Positions 9,201 to 13,356 of a stretch of DNA of 13,356 bases are shown here, piece by piece. The stretch lies in contig CAKTZN010000027.1 of the NCBI GenBank assembly GCA_934635545.1, positions 1 to 13,356 of the forward strand, in the 5' to 3' direction. Within the stretch, counting starts at the first letter, position 1. Each line of letters opens with the position of its first letter. The stretch comes from an uncultured Oscillospiraceae bacterium. Its GTDB lineage: Bacteria; Bacillota; Clostridia; Oscillospirales; Oscillospiraceae. The translations under genes were made by a program, and so were the position numbers. The notes under the pieces were generated by a model that was not told the origin of the DNA, did no database searches, and saw only the letters and a list, made by a program, of their open reading frames with translations.

Positions 9201-10034
9201 TTCGACTGCATCTACGCGCAGGATGACACCGCCGGCATCAACTGCTTCCCCGTGGCCGGCAACTTCAAGGTCGGCGACAAGGTCCGCATCACCGGCACCA
9301 CCAGCTCCTATCAGGGTGAGCGCCAGTTGTCCGTCAGCTCCATCAAGAAGATCGGCGAGGCAACGCCCATCGAACCCACGAAGGTCACCGCCGCGCAGGT
9401 CACCGACGGCAGCGTCCTGGGCAGCCTGATCAAGGTCAGCGGCACCGTCACCAAGATTGAAGAAGCCGACGGCCTGGTGCAGACCATCATGGTAAAGGAC
9501 GCCGCCGGCAACGAGTGCCGCATCTTCATCGACGGCTACATCACCATCAACAAGGCCATCCAGGATCTGGCCATCGGCTGCAAGATCGAGGCGATCGGTC
9601 TGGCCTCCTACGACGACACCTTTGTCCTGTCTGACGGCACCGCCGTAGCGCCCCGTATCCGCATCCGTGACCGTGCCGATATCATCTGCACCAAGTCCGG
9701 CACCAGCGGAGACTGCAGCCACGTCTGGGGTGCTTGGACGACTGTCAAGGATCCCACCTGCACCGAGACCGGCTCCAGGTCCCACACCTGCAAGCTCTGC
9801 GGCTATGTCGAGACCGGCTCCATCCCCGCCACCGGCCACGACTATGTGAACGGCAAGTGCAAGGTCTGCGGCAAGCTGAAGCCCACCAGCTCGCAGCCCA
9901 CCGTCAAGCCCGCCACCCCCGTCAAGTCCGGTGCCACCGCTGACACCAGCAACATGGGCCTGTGGCTCGTGATGCTGAGCCTGTCCCTGTTCGGCTCCGT
10001 CACGCTGCTGCGCAGCAGAAAGCGCCGCGCGTAA
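3240..10034 (+). CDS. Secreted multidomain PHP/CehA-type metallohydrolase, membrane-anchored
   Basis: 2264 residues. A signal peptide (1-29, cleavage likely after AFA) is followed by a beta-rich module (35-178), chitobiase C-terminal-like modules (182-266 and 439-515), four more related beta modules (269-435, 519-680, 680-825, 830-985), and two Ig-like domains (990-1185). The PHP domain (1187-1437) has all four metal motifs: H1192-x-H1194, T-D1227-H1228, H1338 in NHPG, and D1401-x-H1403; E1282 and H1291 are further candidates. Next come two beta-sandwich domains (1440-1640, the second CARDB-like), a class I glutamine-amidotransferase-like domain (1645-1945), two OB folds (1947-2150, YhcR type), a Cys-rich CxxC tail (2159-2217) and a C-terminal membrane helix plus RSRKRRA. 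PHP enzymes hydrolyse phosphoesters with a metal cluster; CehA relatives hydrolyse other esters. OB folds hint at a nucleic-acid or nucleotide substrate, which is inference. The ATG at 3240 has GGGAGG (3227-3232) at 7 nt. Confidence 0.88.
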   Translation: MKGRTSKRILSALLSLVMLLSLLPVAAFATETATTATWTKVTSAPEDWSGTYLIVSEGDKLILDGSRDKLDGEGNKIDVTIADGTITGDYAKYAFTIASMEGGYSIQSASGKYISGTANKNALNSNAAAVLNTIAMSDGNVIITSNNTTLQYNNAATNGTRFRYYKSQNQQPIALYALTATGGSETETVAAPTANYPNGSDLEIGTQIEFTCETEGATIQYHTGDGNWVKYTAPIPVNANTAFTVKAVSATGAESDAATFTYTAYKLVDKYVKADTIATGDKVIIYNTGNTSAISATMKGSYYLTPVTATVAENALTADDMSAIVWTVTKNDDGTYTFAQGENTLTMGTNNGKFNLNLTSDGATNWDLEAIGTGGAYTMSGNGVTGQYGKVYIEYYAKYTEFSAYCTSTDRLSEKDFGMTFFKLTQEKQPVDGETPAGTVAAPTASPAAGEIDKGTKVTFSCATTDATILYKTTGDYTTYTGPITVNEDTTFTVKATKDGMNPSAEVTFIYTVKAEAGDKYVLADTIDTGDQVVIYYPKDKKIMTTEGYTYTNKNTGKSKDEMVAAGATVTGSELTTAATNAAVLTVTKDANGKYTFTTADGRHLYMDGTHVRLVNTADANTLFQLEPATNGWFIKADTAQVSNKAQYLEYFGGYFTVFGMSSNTAIYTFQFYKLARATDPVSGLQDGDKVAIYNDANAIAIGTAASGSNLTGVATTLDGELVKSAAGMAEFTVRVNDQNQLTFVCDGKYLTSAQTGKGLSLAAAESDYSLWVAEANGSGFYLKNVNAQFKTNAQYLQVFNSNFSTFGLGTGGDNYTVTFRKIAADTPDTGDLPKAGDQVVIYNANANAALAAQDKNPDSPSITKSGAVELTDDGKLAKGNGAAVFTVEQSGQYLRFKNETYGYLCANGTGNNAFYSQAVSEDADWLVRTCSGGVGGFEMESRTAKYKGYSQWLEYYSDSFKVYSMDKSKVTDYTIYSFQFLPVADGVRITNDIVNQPAVDFGTVQPAYVGQEYALTFTVDAPFGVNGDMTAKLGEKTLDVTKDEDGVYTAVIPVEDVTGTELTVTVTGTDNQGIAITGEAKIEVKDEPSITDPFPAKGTETGDDKRPVIGATVVNAGEDPTVTMTVNNAAVTLVKGDNGKYTYTPTADMSDGRVTVTMTVTRANAPTKTATLSWFFTVGEAQYQMYFGQLHSHTQYSDGSGSLESALAYVKSLPESANVQFVAFTDHSNYFDKSGAANPEGALYDMSLATEYSQSTWSSYKSAIDAFNAENNGIVAIGGFEMTWSGGPGHINTFNTPGIVSRNNSTLNNKTDDAGMKAYYKLLSQTEGADSISQFNHPGKTFGNFSDFSYWDAMIDTRMYMVEVGNGEGQIGAGGYYPSYEQYIMALDKGWHVAPTNNQDNHKGKWGNANDARDVIITDDFSEEGIYAAIRARHMYATEDKNLEVTYTVNGNLMGTIIEDIPAELDISITVSDPDASDSISKVELVANSGRVIKAWDTAAELASGELSATLAPEYSYYFVRVTEGDGDLAVTAPVWVGDTLKLGITSTETNSATPVTGEELTVTTTLFNSEATDATVKTITYSIGSEVIGIDEKGYTLPANGTLPIDFNYTPTSARVVTITVTAVVVQDGKEFTFAKDITLDVLNADSLVYIGIDASHYNEYVNGNYKDNMGNFSALAAEYSIRTVTLSTSEELIAACSNPKYKALILTAPSRRDGDDTLRNPYSNYTDDEITAIKGFNETGGTVILTGWSDYYESYKHSFPFPAEDHMAAQQNRILSALGSSLRISDDGTLDDTLNGGQPQRLYFSTYNLDHPLMNGVEFDPDHPNDVLYTERFSQYGGASIYAVGADGTLPATVSPMVYGHATTVSKDQDSDGLGGANTPKYTVAENDSRLLVMATEQLSGKGLIVVSGAAFLSNFEVQAKVEDSGAEKNYSNYKICENLLNLLNPTKISTVAEVQAEPEEGVKFTIEAIVTSNASGYDKDTAFFDCIYAQDDTAGINCFPVAGNFKVGDKVRITGTTSSYQGERQLSVSSIKKIGEATPIEPTKVTAAQVTDGSVLGSLIKVSGTVTKIEEADGLVQTIMVKDAAGNECRIFIDGYITINKAIQDLAIGCKIEAIGLASYDDTFVLSDGTAVAPRIRIRDRADIICTKSGTSGDCSHVWGAWTTVKDPTCTETGSRSHTCKLCGYVETGSIPATGHDYVNGKCKVCGKLKPTSSQPTVKPATPVKSGATADTSNMGLWLVMLSLSLFGSVTLLRSRKRRA
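3342..6194 (+). repeat. Diverged intragenic module array in the N-terminal half of the large protein
   Basis: Five copies of a module of about 150 residues recur, with two chitobiase-like modules between the first three. Each of the last four copies opens with a G-D-x-V-x-I-Y-N-like strand (GDKVIIYN, GDQVVIYY, GDKVAIYN, GDQVVIYN), carries a central TF...GKYL-type strand, and ends with an aromatic strand pair such as QYLEYF and YTFQFYKL. The copies are diverged at DNA level, so this is an old duplication rather than a recent slippage product. They are probably binding or spacer modules lifting the PHP domain off the wall. Confidence 0.65.
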
Positions 10035-10070
10035 GGCAAAAGCGGTAAGTATTCCCCATCATACAGCACA

Positions 10071-10106
10071 AACCCCGCCCTCCGGCATACGCCGGAGGGC
10101 GGGGTT
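10071..10106. terminator. Bidirectional terminator between the large gene and the right operon
   Basis: AACCCCGCCCTCCGGC (10071-10086) pairs perfectly with GCCGGAGGGCGGGGTT (10091-10106) around the loop ATAC. It sits 37 nt after the stop of the large gene and 17 nt after the stop of the convergent GH25 gene. T-tracts are modest (TTCTTATT on plus, TTTG on minus), but the 16-bp GC-rich stem is very stable. Confidence 0.88.
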
Positions 10107-10122
10107 CTTATTCTGTCGTCTT

Positions 10123-11019
10123 TCAGTTCTTCGGCACGAACAGCAAATTCTCGTCCACCTGGATGTCGAAGCCCTCCACCTGCCCGTTGGCGGTGTACTG
10201 CCACATGTCGAACCGGTAATAGAAGTCCGGATAGCTGTTGTAGTCCGCCACCCACAGGGAGTAGTCCGCCAGGCGGCTCAGGTCATAGTGGTAATATCCC
10301 TGCTGGCGGTTGATGTACACCCCCGCCTGATAGCCCGCCGCCTCGATGGTCTGGCAGAAGGCCACGGCGCTGTCCGTCAGGTTGGCGTAGTCATAGCCGT
10401 TGGTGCGGGAATCCTCGGCGCTGACCGGCTCCCAATCGAAGTACACCGGCAGCTCCAGCGCCCGGCCGTCCAGCCGCTCCAGCACATACTGTGCCTCCTC
10501 CCGGCCCTCCTCCGCCGTCAGCGCCTGGGAGAAAAAGTATACCCCCGCGTCGATCCCGGCGGCGTGTGCGCCCTCCAGATGGCTGTCAAACAGATCATCC
10601 GGCTGCAGAACGCCTTTGCCGTAGCCCCGGAAGCCCAGCCGGATGACGGCGAACCCCACGCCGCTCTCCGCCGCCGCGGCCCAGTCCACGTTCTTCTGGA
10701 ACACCGACAGGTCGATGCCCCGCCGGACGGTGAATTCACTGCCCGCGTACCAGGGCCGCTCCTCCAGCGTCACGAACTGCCACCGGTGCAGAGGGCTGGC
10801 GGCGAAGTTGTCGTGGGGCGTCAGCCACACCATGTTGGCCCCGTCGTTGACGTAGATCTGTCCCGCGTGGGGATCCGGCGTCTCCCGCTGGGCCGCGGGC
10901 CGCAGTGAGCGGTACACCAGCACCAGCAGCACCGCCGCCGCGGCTGCCGCCAGCATGACAGCCAGCACCACCGGCAGGATGCTTCTTCTCTTTCGTCTCT
11001 GTCTCGTCATGGCCGCCAT
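10123..11019 (-). CDS. Membrane-anchored GH25 muramidase (lysozyme)
   Basis: 298 residues from the chosen start. A basic N-terminus (RQRRKRR) and one membrane helix (about 13-36) place the enzyme outside the cell, attached to the membrane. A linker of about 60 residues precedes the GH25 barrel (about 99-298). The family signature is present: GIDLS with D103, YFDWEP with D195 and E197 (the DxE catalytic pair), MWQYT (272-276) and VEGFDIQVD (281-289). GH25 enzymes cut the MurNAc-GlcNAc bond of peptidoglycan. I chose ATG 11019, which follows the upstream stop by 1 nt with GAAGG at suitable spacing; ATG 11010 (MTRQRRK) is a possible alternative. It is the last gene of a four-gene operon and is probably translated by coupling. 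A wall-remodelling or spore-related role is possible but not shown. Confidence 0.88.
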   Translation of the reverse strand: MAAMTRQRRKRRSILPVVLAVMLAAAAAAVLLVLVYRSLRPAAQRETPDPHAGQIYVNDGANMVWLTPHDNFAASPLHRWQFVTLEERPWYAGSEFTVRRGIDLSVFQKNVDWAAAAESGVGFAVIRLGFRGYGKGVLQPDDLFDSHLEGAHAAGIDAGVYFFSQALTAEEGREEAQYVLERLDGRALELPVYFDWEPVSAEDSRTNGYDYANLTDSAVAFCQTIEAAGYQAGVYINRQQGYYHYDLSRLADYSLWVADYNSYPDFYYRFDMWQYTANGQVEGFDIQVDENLLFVPKN

Positions 11020-11020
11020 C

Positions 11021-11614
11021 TCAAGCCTTCGCCTGCATCTGCCACAGCACCTGCTGGGCAAAGTGCCGGGCCCGCCGGGCCTTCTCCTCGTCCATAAAGG
11101 CGGTCTGATAGCCCAGATGCCGTTCGCCGTACAGTCCCAGCCACCGGAGATGGGCATGCTTGCAGGTACGGCGCAGGGCCTCCTCCCACAGGTCGGCCCC
11201 CTTCTCCACCCGATAGCCGCAGGTGGTGATGGCCGCCACCGCCTTGCCCTCCCACAAGGAAGGCCCCTTCTCGTCGCCGTAGTACTTGCACAGGGCGTAG
11301 ATGCAGCGGTCCAGCGCCGCCTTCATAGGCGCGGTGCAGCTCCACAGATAGATGGGGCTGGCCAACAGCAGCAGGTCGCAGGCCAGGATCTCCTCATAGA
11401 TACCGGTCATGTCGTCGTCAATGACGCAGTTGGGGCCGTCCCAGTCCCACTGGCAGCCCCGGCAGGCCATGCAGGGGCTGATGGCCTCGTCATAGAGGGA
11501 ATACACCACAAAGGTGTTGCCCGCCGCCTGCCACTCGTCCAGAAACTCCGTCAGCAGCGCACGGGTGTTGCTCTGGCCGCCCCGGGGTGAACCAAACAAA
11601 ACGCAGCATTTCAT
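11021..11614 (-). CDS. Flavodoxin-fold NAD(P)H-dependent FMN oxidoreductase
   Basis: 197 residues, a normal length for the family. The FMN phosphate loop is GSPRGGQSNT (8-17), and the flavin-contacting loop is SPIYLWSCTAPMK (86-98). Four cysteines (C48, C51, C54, C63) in the PCMACRGC...NC segment match the iron-sulfur-flavoprotein-like subgroup, in which CxxCxxC plus a distal Cys can hold a 4Fe-4S cluster, though many relatives keep only some of them. Such proteins reduce flavins, quinones or other small acceptors; the substrate cannot be read from sequence. The ATG at 11614 has GGAG (complement of 11621-11624) at 6 nt. It lies 12 nt downstream of rlmA and 1 nt upstream of the GH25 start. Confidence 0.85.
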   Translation of the reverse strand: MKCCVLFGSPRGGQSNTRALLTEFLDEWQAAGNTFVVYSLYDEAISPCMACRGCQWDWDGPNCVIDDDMTGIYEEILACDLLLLASPIYLWSCTAPMKAALDRCIYALCKYYGDEKGPSLWEGKAVAAITTCGYRVEKGADLWEEALRRTCKHAHLRWLGLYGERHLGYQTAFMDEEKARRARHFAQQVLWQMQAKA

Positions 11615-11626
11615 GGCCTTCTCCTT

Positions 11627-12451
11627 TCACTCGCGCTCAAAAATGTGGATATCGAATGCCGCCGTGGTGGTCAGGGACGCCAGCGCCGCCAGACGCTCCT
11701 TCCCCGCCCGGGGCGTTTTCCAGCAGTAGGGCGTCATACCGAACAGCGCCTGGATGTCCTCCTGGCAGGGCAGGGTGATGGTGTCCCGCACACGGGCGAT
11801 GGTCACATACTGAAAGCCCTCATAGGGCGTCTCCCCCGTCTCGTTGCGATAGGGCCGGTCGTACAGCACCTGCTTCATCTCCCACAGGTGCTCCGCCGCC
11901 GGAACGACGTACAGAAAGTGCCCGCCGGGCTTCAGCACCCGCCGGAACTCGTCAACGGCCAGCGGCGAAAAGCAGTCCAGCAGCAGATCCACGCTGCCGT
12001 CCGCCAGCGGCAGATGATAGGCGCTGGCCACGGCGATCTCTGCCTGCCGCACCTGCTTTGCCGCCCGCCGTGCCATGTCCTTGGAGATGTCGATGCCCGC
12101 CAGCCGGGGCTCCTTCCCGGCGTTGGCCAGGATGCTCCAGATGGCGGCGGTATAGTACCCCTCGCCGCAGCCCACGTCCAGCACCGCCGGGGCGTGGCGG
12201 GTATAGGTCAGTGCGATGTCGCACAGGGCATCCCGCAGAAAATCATAGTAACCCTTGGCGAGAAACGCGCTCCGCGCGGCGGTCATGGCCTTGTCGTCGC
12301 CGGGGGACTTGGAGTGCCGCTGGTTCACCGGCAGCAGATAGGTATAGCCCTCCTTGGCGATGTCAAAGCAGTGCCCGTTGGGACAGTGATAGCGCTTCTC
12401 CTCCCGTTCAAGAGGCGCGCCGCACACGGTGCAGCGAAAGAGACTTATCAT
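11627..12451 (-). CDS. rlmA: 23S rRNA (guanine-N1)-methyltransferase RlmA
   Basis: 274 residues, the family length. The N-terminal zinc site is complete: C7, C10, C23 and H27, followed by FDIAKEGYTYLLPVN (29-43), almost the same as in Escherichia coli RrmA. The SAM-binding motif LDVGCGEGYYT (91-101), the acidic residue D121 in GIDISK, and LPLADGS (147-153) belong to the class I methyltransferase fold. The C-terminal FGMTPYCW (237-244) and FDIHIF (266-271) are also RlmA-specific. The enzyme methylates N1 of G745 (RlmAI) or G748 (RlmAII/TlrB type, usual in Gram-positives) in helix 35 of 23S rRNA; methylation of G748 contributes to tylosin resistance with a second methylase. Its ATG overlaps the stop of the MATE gene by 4 nt (ATGA), with AAGGA just upstream. 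Confidence 0.92.
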   Translation of the reverse strand: MISLFRCTVCGAPLEREEKRYHCPNGHCFDIAKEGYTYLLPVNQRHSKSPGDDKAMTAARSAFLAKGYYDFLRDALCDIALTYTRHAPAVLDVGCGEGYYTAAIWSILANAGKEPRLAGIDISKDMARRAAKQVRQAEIAVASAYHLPLADGSVDLLLDCFSPLAVDEFRRVLKPGGHFLYVVPAAEHLWEMKQVLYDRPYRNETGETPYEGFQYVTIARVRDTITLPCQEDIQALFGMTPYCWKTPRAGKERLAALASLTTTAAFDIHIFERE

Positions 12452-13356
12452 CGTTCCTTACCCTCCGGCACCGTCACGTCGTGGATCCACCTGCCCTTCC
12501 GGATGCGGAAGAAGCACAGCGGCACCTTGATCAGGGACTCCGCCTGGATGGCCGCCGCCACCCACCAATAGGAGCTGTGCAGCACCAGGGCGAACAGCGC
12601 CGTCAGCGGCAGCGCCGCCAGCCACTGGGGCGCGATATCCAGCACGGCGGAGCAGAACACGTCGCCGCCCGCCCGCAGTACGCCGGTGACGGCGGTGATG
12701 GAATAGGCGTGCAGCGGGATGGACGCAAAGCCCGTCACCGCCAGCGCCGTGGCGATCCGGGCCGTCTCGCCGTACAGCTCAAACAGCGGGAACACCACCG
12801 GCTGGAACAGCAGCGGCACCAGTATCAGCGCGCATGCCGCCAGCGCCGTACCCACCAGGATGGTGACCCACAGCAGCGTGTGGCTCAGATCCAGCACCTC
12901 CTCGTGGCTCTGCCCCTCGCCGATGGCCTTGCCCACCATGACGGCGGTGGCCGCGCCCAGGCCGAAGCATACCACCAGGAACAGCCGGTTCAGGTTGCCC
13001 ATAACGGCATATGCCGCCAGATACTCCACGGAATTGACCGTATAGCCCAGGATCACCGTCAGCATACTGTTGCCCAGACCCCAGAGAAGCTCATTGCACA
13101 GCACCGGCGAGGAATATTTGATAAACCGGCGGCACATCTCCCATCCGGGCCGGAAAAAGGCCTTCAGGTGCAGGGGCATGGTTCTGCTGCGCAAGGCGCA
13201 GAACAGACACACCGCGAACTCCGCCACGCGGCTCAGCAGCGTGGCCACAGCCGCGCCCTCCACCCCCAGCATGGGGAATCCGCACTTGCCGAAGATCAGC
13301 AGATAGTTCATGCCGGTGTTGATCACCGTGGACATGCCGAACAGCTTCATGCCGAA
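12448..13356 (-). CDS. MATE family efflux transporter, partial (N-terminus outside window)
   Basis: 302 C-terminal residues are visible and the frame is open to the window edge (FGMKLFGMSTVINTG...). The ATG at 13350 is an internal Met, not the start: family proteins are about 440-460 residues, so about 145 are missing, including roughly four membrane helices. Family marks include NTGMNYLLIFGKCGFPMLG, the adjacent GVEGAAVATLLSR, and the second-half helices with GLGAATAVMVGKAIGEG. MATE proteins export cationic drugs and metabolites with Na+ or H+ exchange; the substrate is not deducible. The last helices are followed by a short basic tail (RIRKGRW). Its stop overlaps the rlmA start, showing cotranscription. 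Confidence 0.9.
   Translation of the reverse strand, partial: FGMKLFGMSTVINTGMNYLLIFGKCGFPMLGVEGAAVATLLSRVAEFAVCLFCALRSRTMPLHLKAFFRPGWEMCRRFIKYSSPVLCNELLWGLGNSMLTVILGYTVNSVEYLAAYAVMGNLNRLFLVVCFGLGAATAVMVGKAIGEGQSHEEVLDLSHTLLWVTILVGTALAACALILVPLLFQPVVFPLFELYGETARIATALAVTGFASIPLHAYSITAVTGVLRAGGDVFCSAVLDIAPQWLAALPLTALFALVLHSSYWWVAAAIQAESLIKVPLCFFRIRKGRWIHDVTVPEGKER

Noticed and set aside
3606-9839. A 2077-codon open frame on the minus strand antisense to the giant gene
   Set aside because: It lies wholly inside the sense gene, has a low-complexity Gly/Val/Asp/Ala/Leu-rich translation with no domain or motif, and no ribosome binding site. It arises because the GC-rich sense codons rarely give stop codons in that antisense frame.
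11020-11157. Possible longer N-terminus of the GH25 gene starting at 11157
   Set aside because: The added residues overlap the oxidoreductase gene in another frame, are Arg/Pro/Gly-rich like a shadow frame, and would precede the basic-plus-hydrophobic segment that looks like a true membrane-anchor N-terminus.

Overview
The window looks like a piece of chromosome from a GC-rich gut member of the Clostridia, probably Oscillospiraceae or Ruminococcaceae. The reasons are strong AGGAGG-type ribosome binding sites, sigma-A promoters with AT-rich boxes in otherwise GC-rich DNA, a YibE/F protein, a very large secreted multidomain protein with a zinc-ribbon-like 'GHxY' tail and a DTSNMGLW-type C-terminal membrane anchor, a MATE exporter and a Gram-positive style RlmA. 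The species assignment is inference. No tRNA, rRNA, transposase, phage gene or CRISPR array was seen.

Left end (1-1700): a cut-off leftward gene for a small zinc-ribbon protein is divergent from a rightward LysR-type regulator (362-1246). Both have recognisable promoters in the gap, and a perfect 16-bp palindrome (280-295) covers the -35 box of the leftward promoter. After the lysR gene comes a rightward promoter, a cobalamin riboswitch (core about 1309-1450) and an intrinsic terminator that can be rearranged with an antiterminator. No rightward gene follows. The transcript would run only into a strong bidirectional terminator (1629-1677) that also ends the facing yibE/F gene, so this is an orphan B12 riboswitch or a B12-controlled non-coding RNA.

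Middle (1698-10106): a leftward YibE/F family membrane protein has a good TTGACA-17-TATGCT promoter. It is divergent from a 2264-residue secreted protein (3240-10034). The large gene has a long leader with a nested stem structure (3063-3129) followed immediately by an intrinsic terminator (3136-3166), a layout typical of a riboswitch or attenuator but of no class I recognise. The protein has a signal peptide, an N-terminal array of about five related beta-rich modules with two chitobiase-like modules, two Ig-like domains, a complete PHP/CehA-type metallohydrolase domain, beta-sandwich domains, a glutamine-amidotransferase-like domain, two OB folds, a Cys-rich tail and a C-terminal membrane anchor without LPXTG. 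It is probably a surface-displayed phosphoesterase or nuclease-type enzyme.

Right end (10071-13356): a 16-bp bidirectional terminator separates the large gene from a tightly packed leftward operon. In order of transcription it reads MATE exporter (5' end outside the window), rlmA 23S rRNA G745/G748 methyltransferase, flavodoxin-fold FMN oxidoreductase, and a membrane-anchored GH25 muramidase. Junctions are a 4-nt overlap, a 12-nt gap and a 1-nt gap, so the four genes are very likely cotranscribed.
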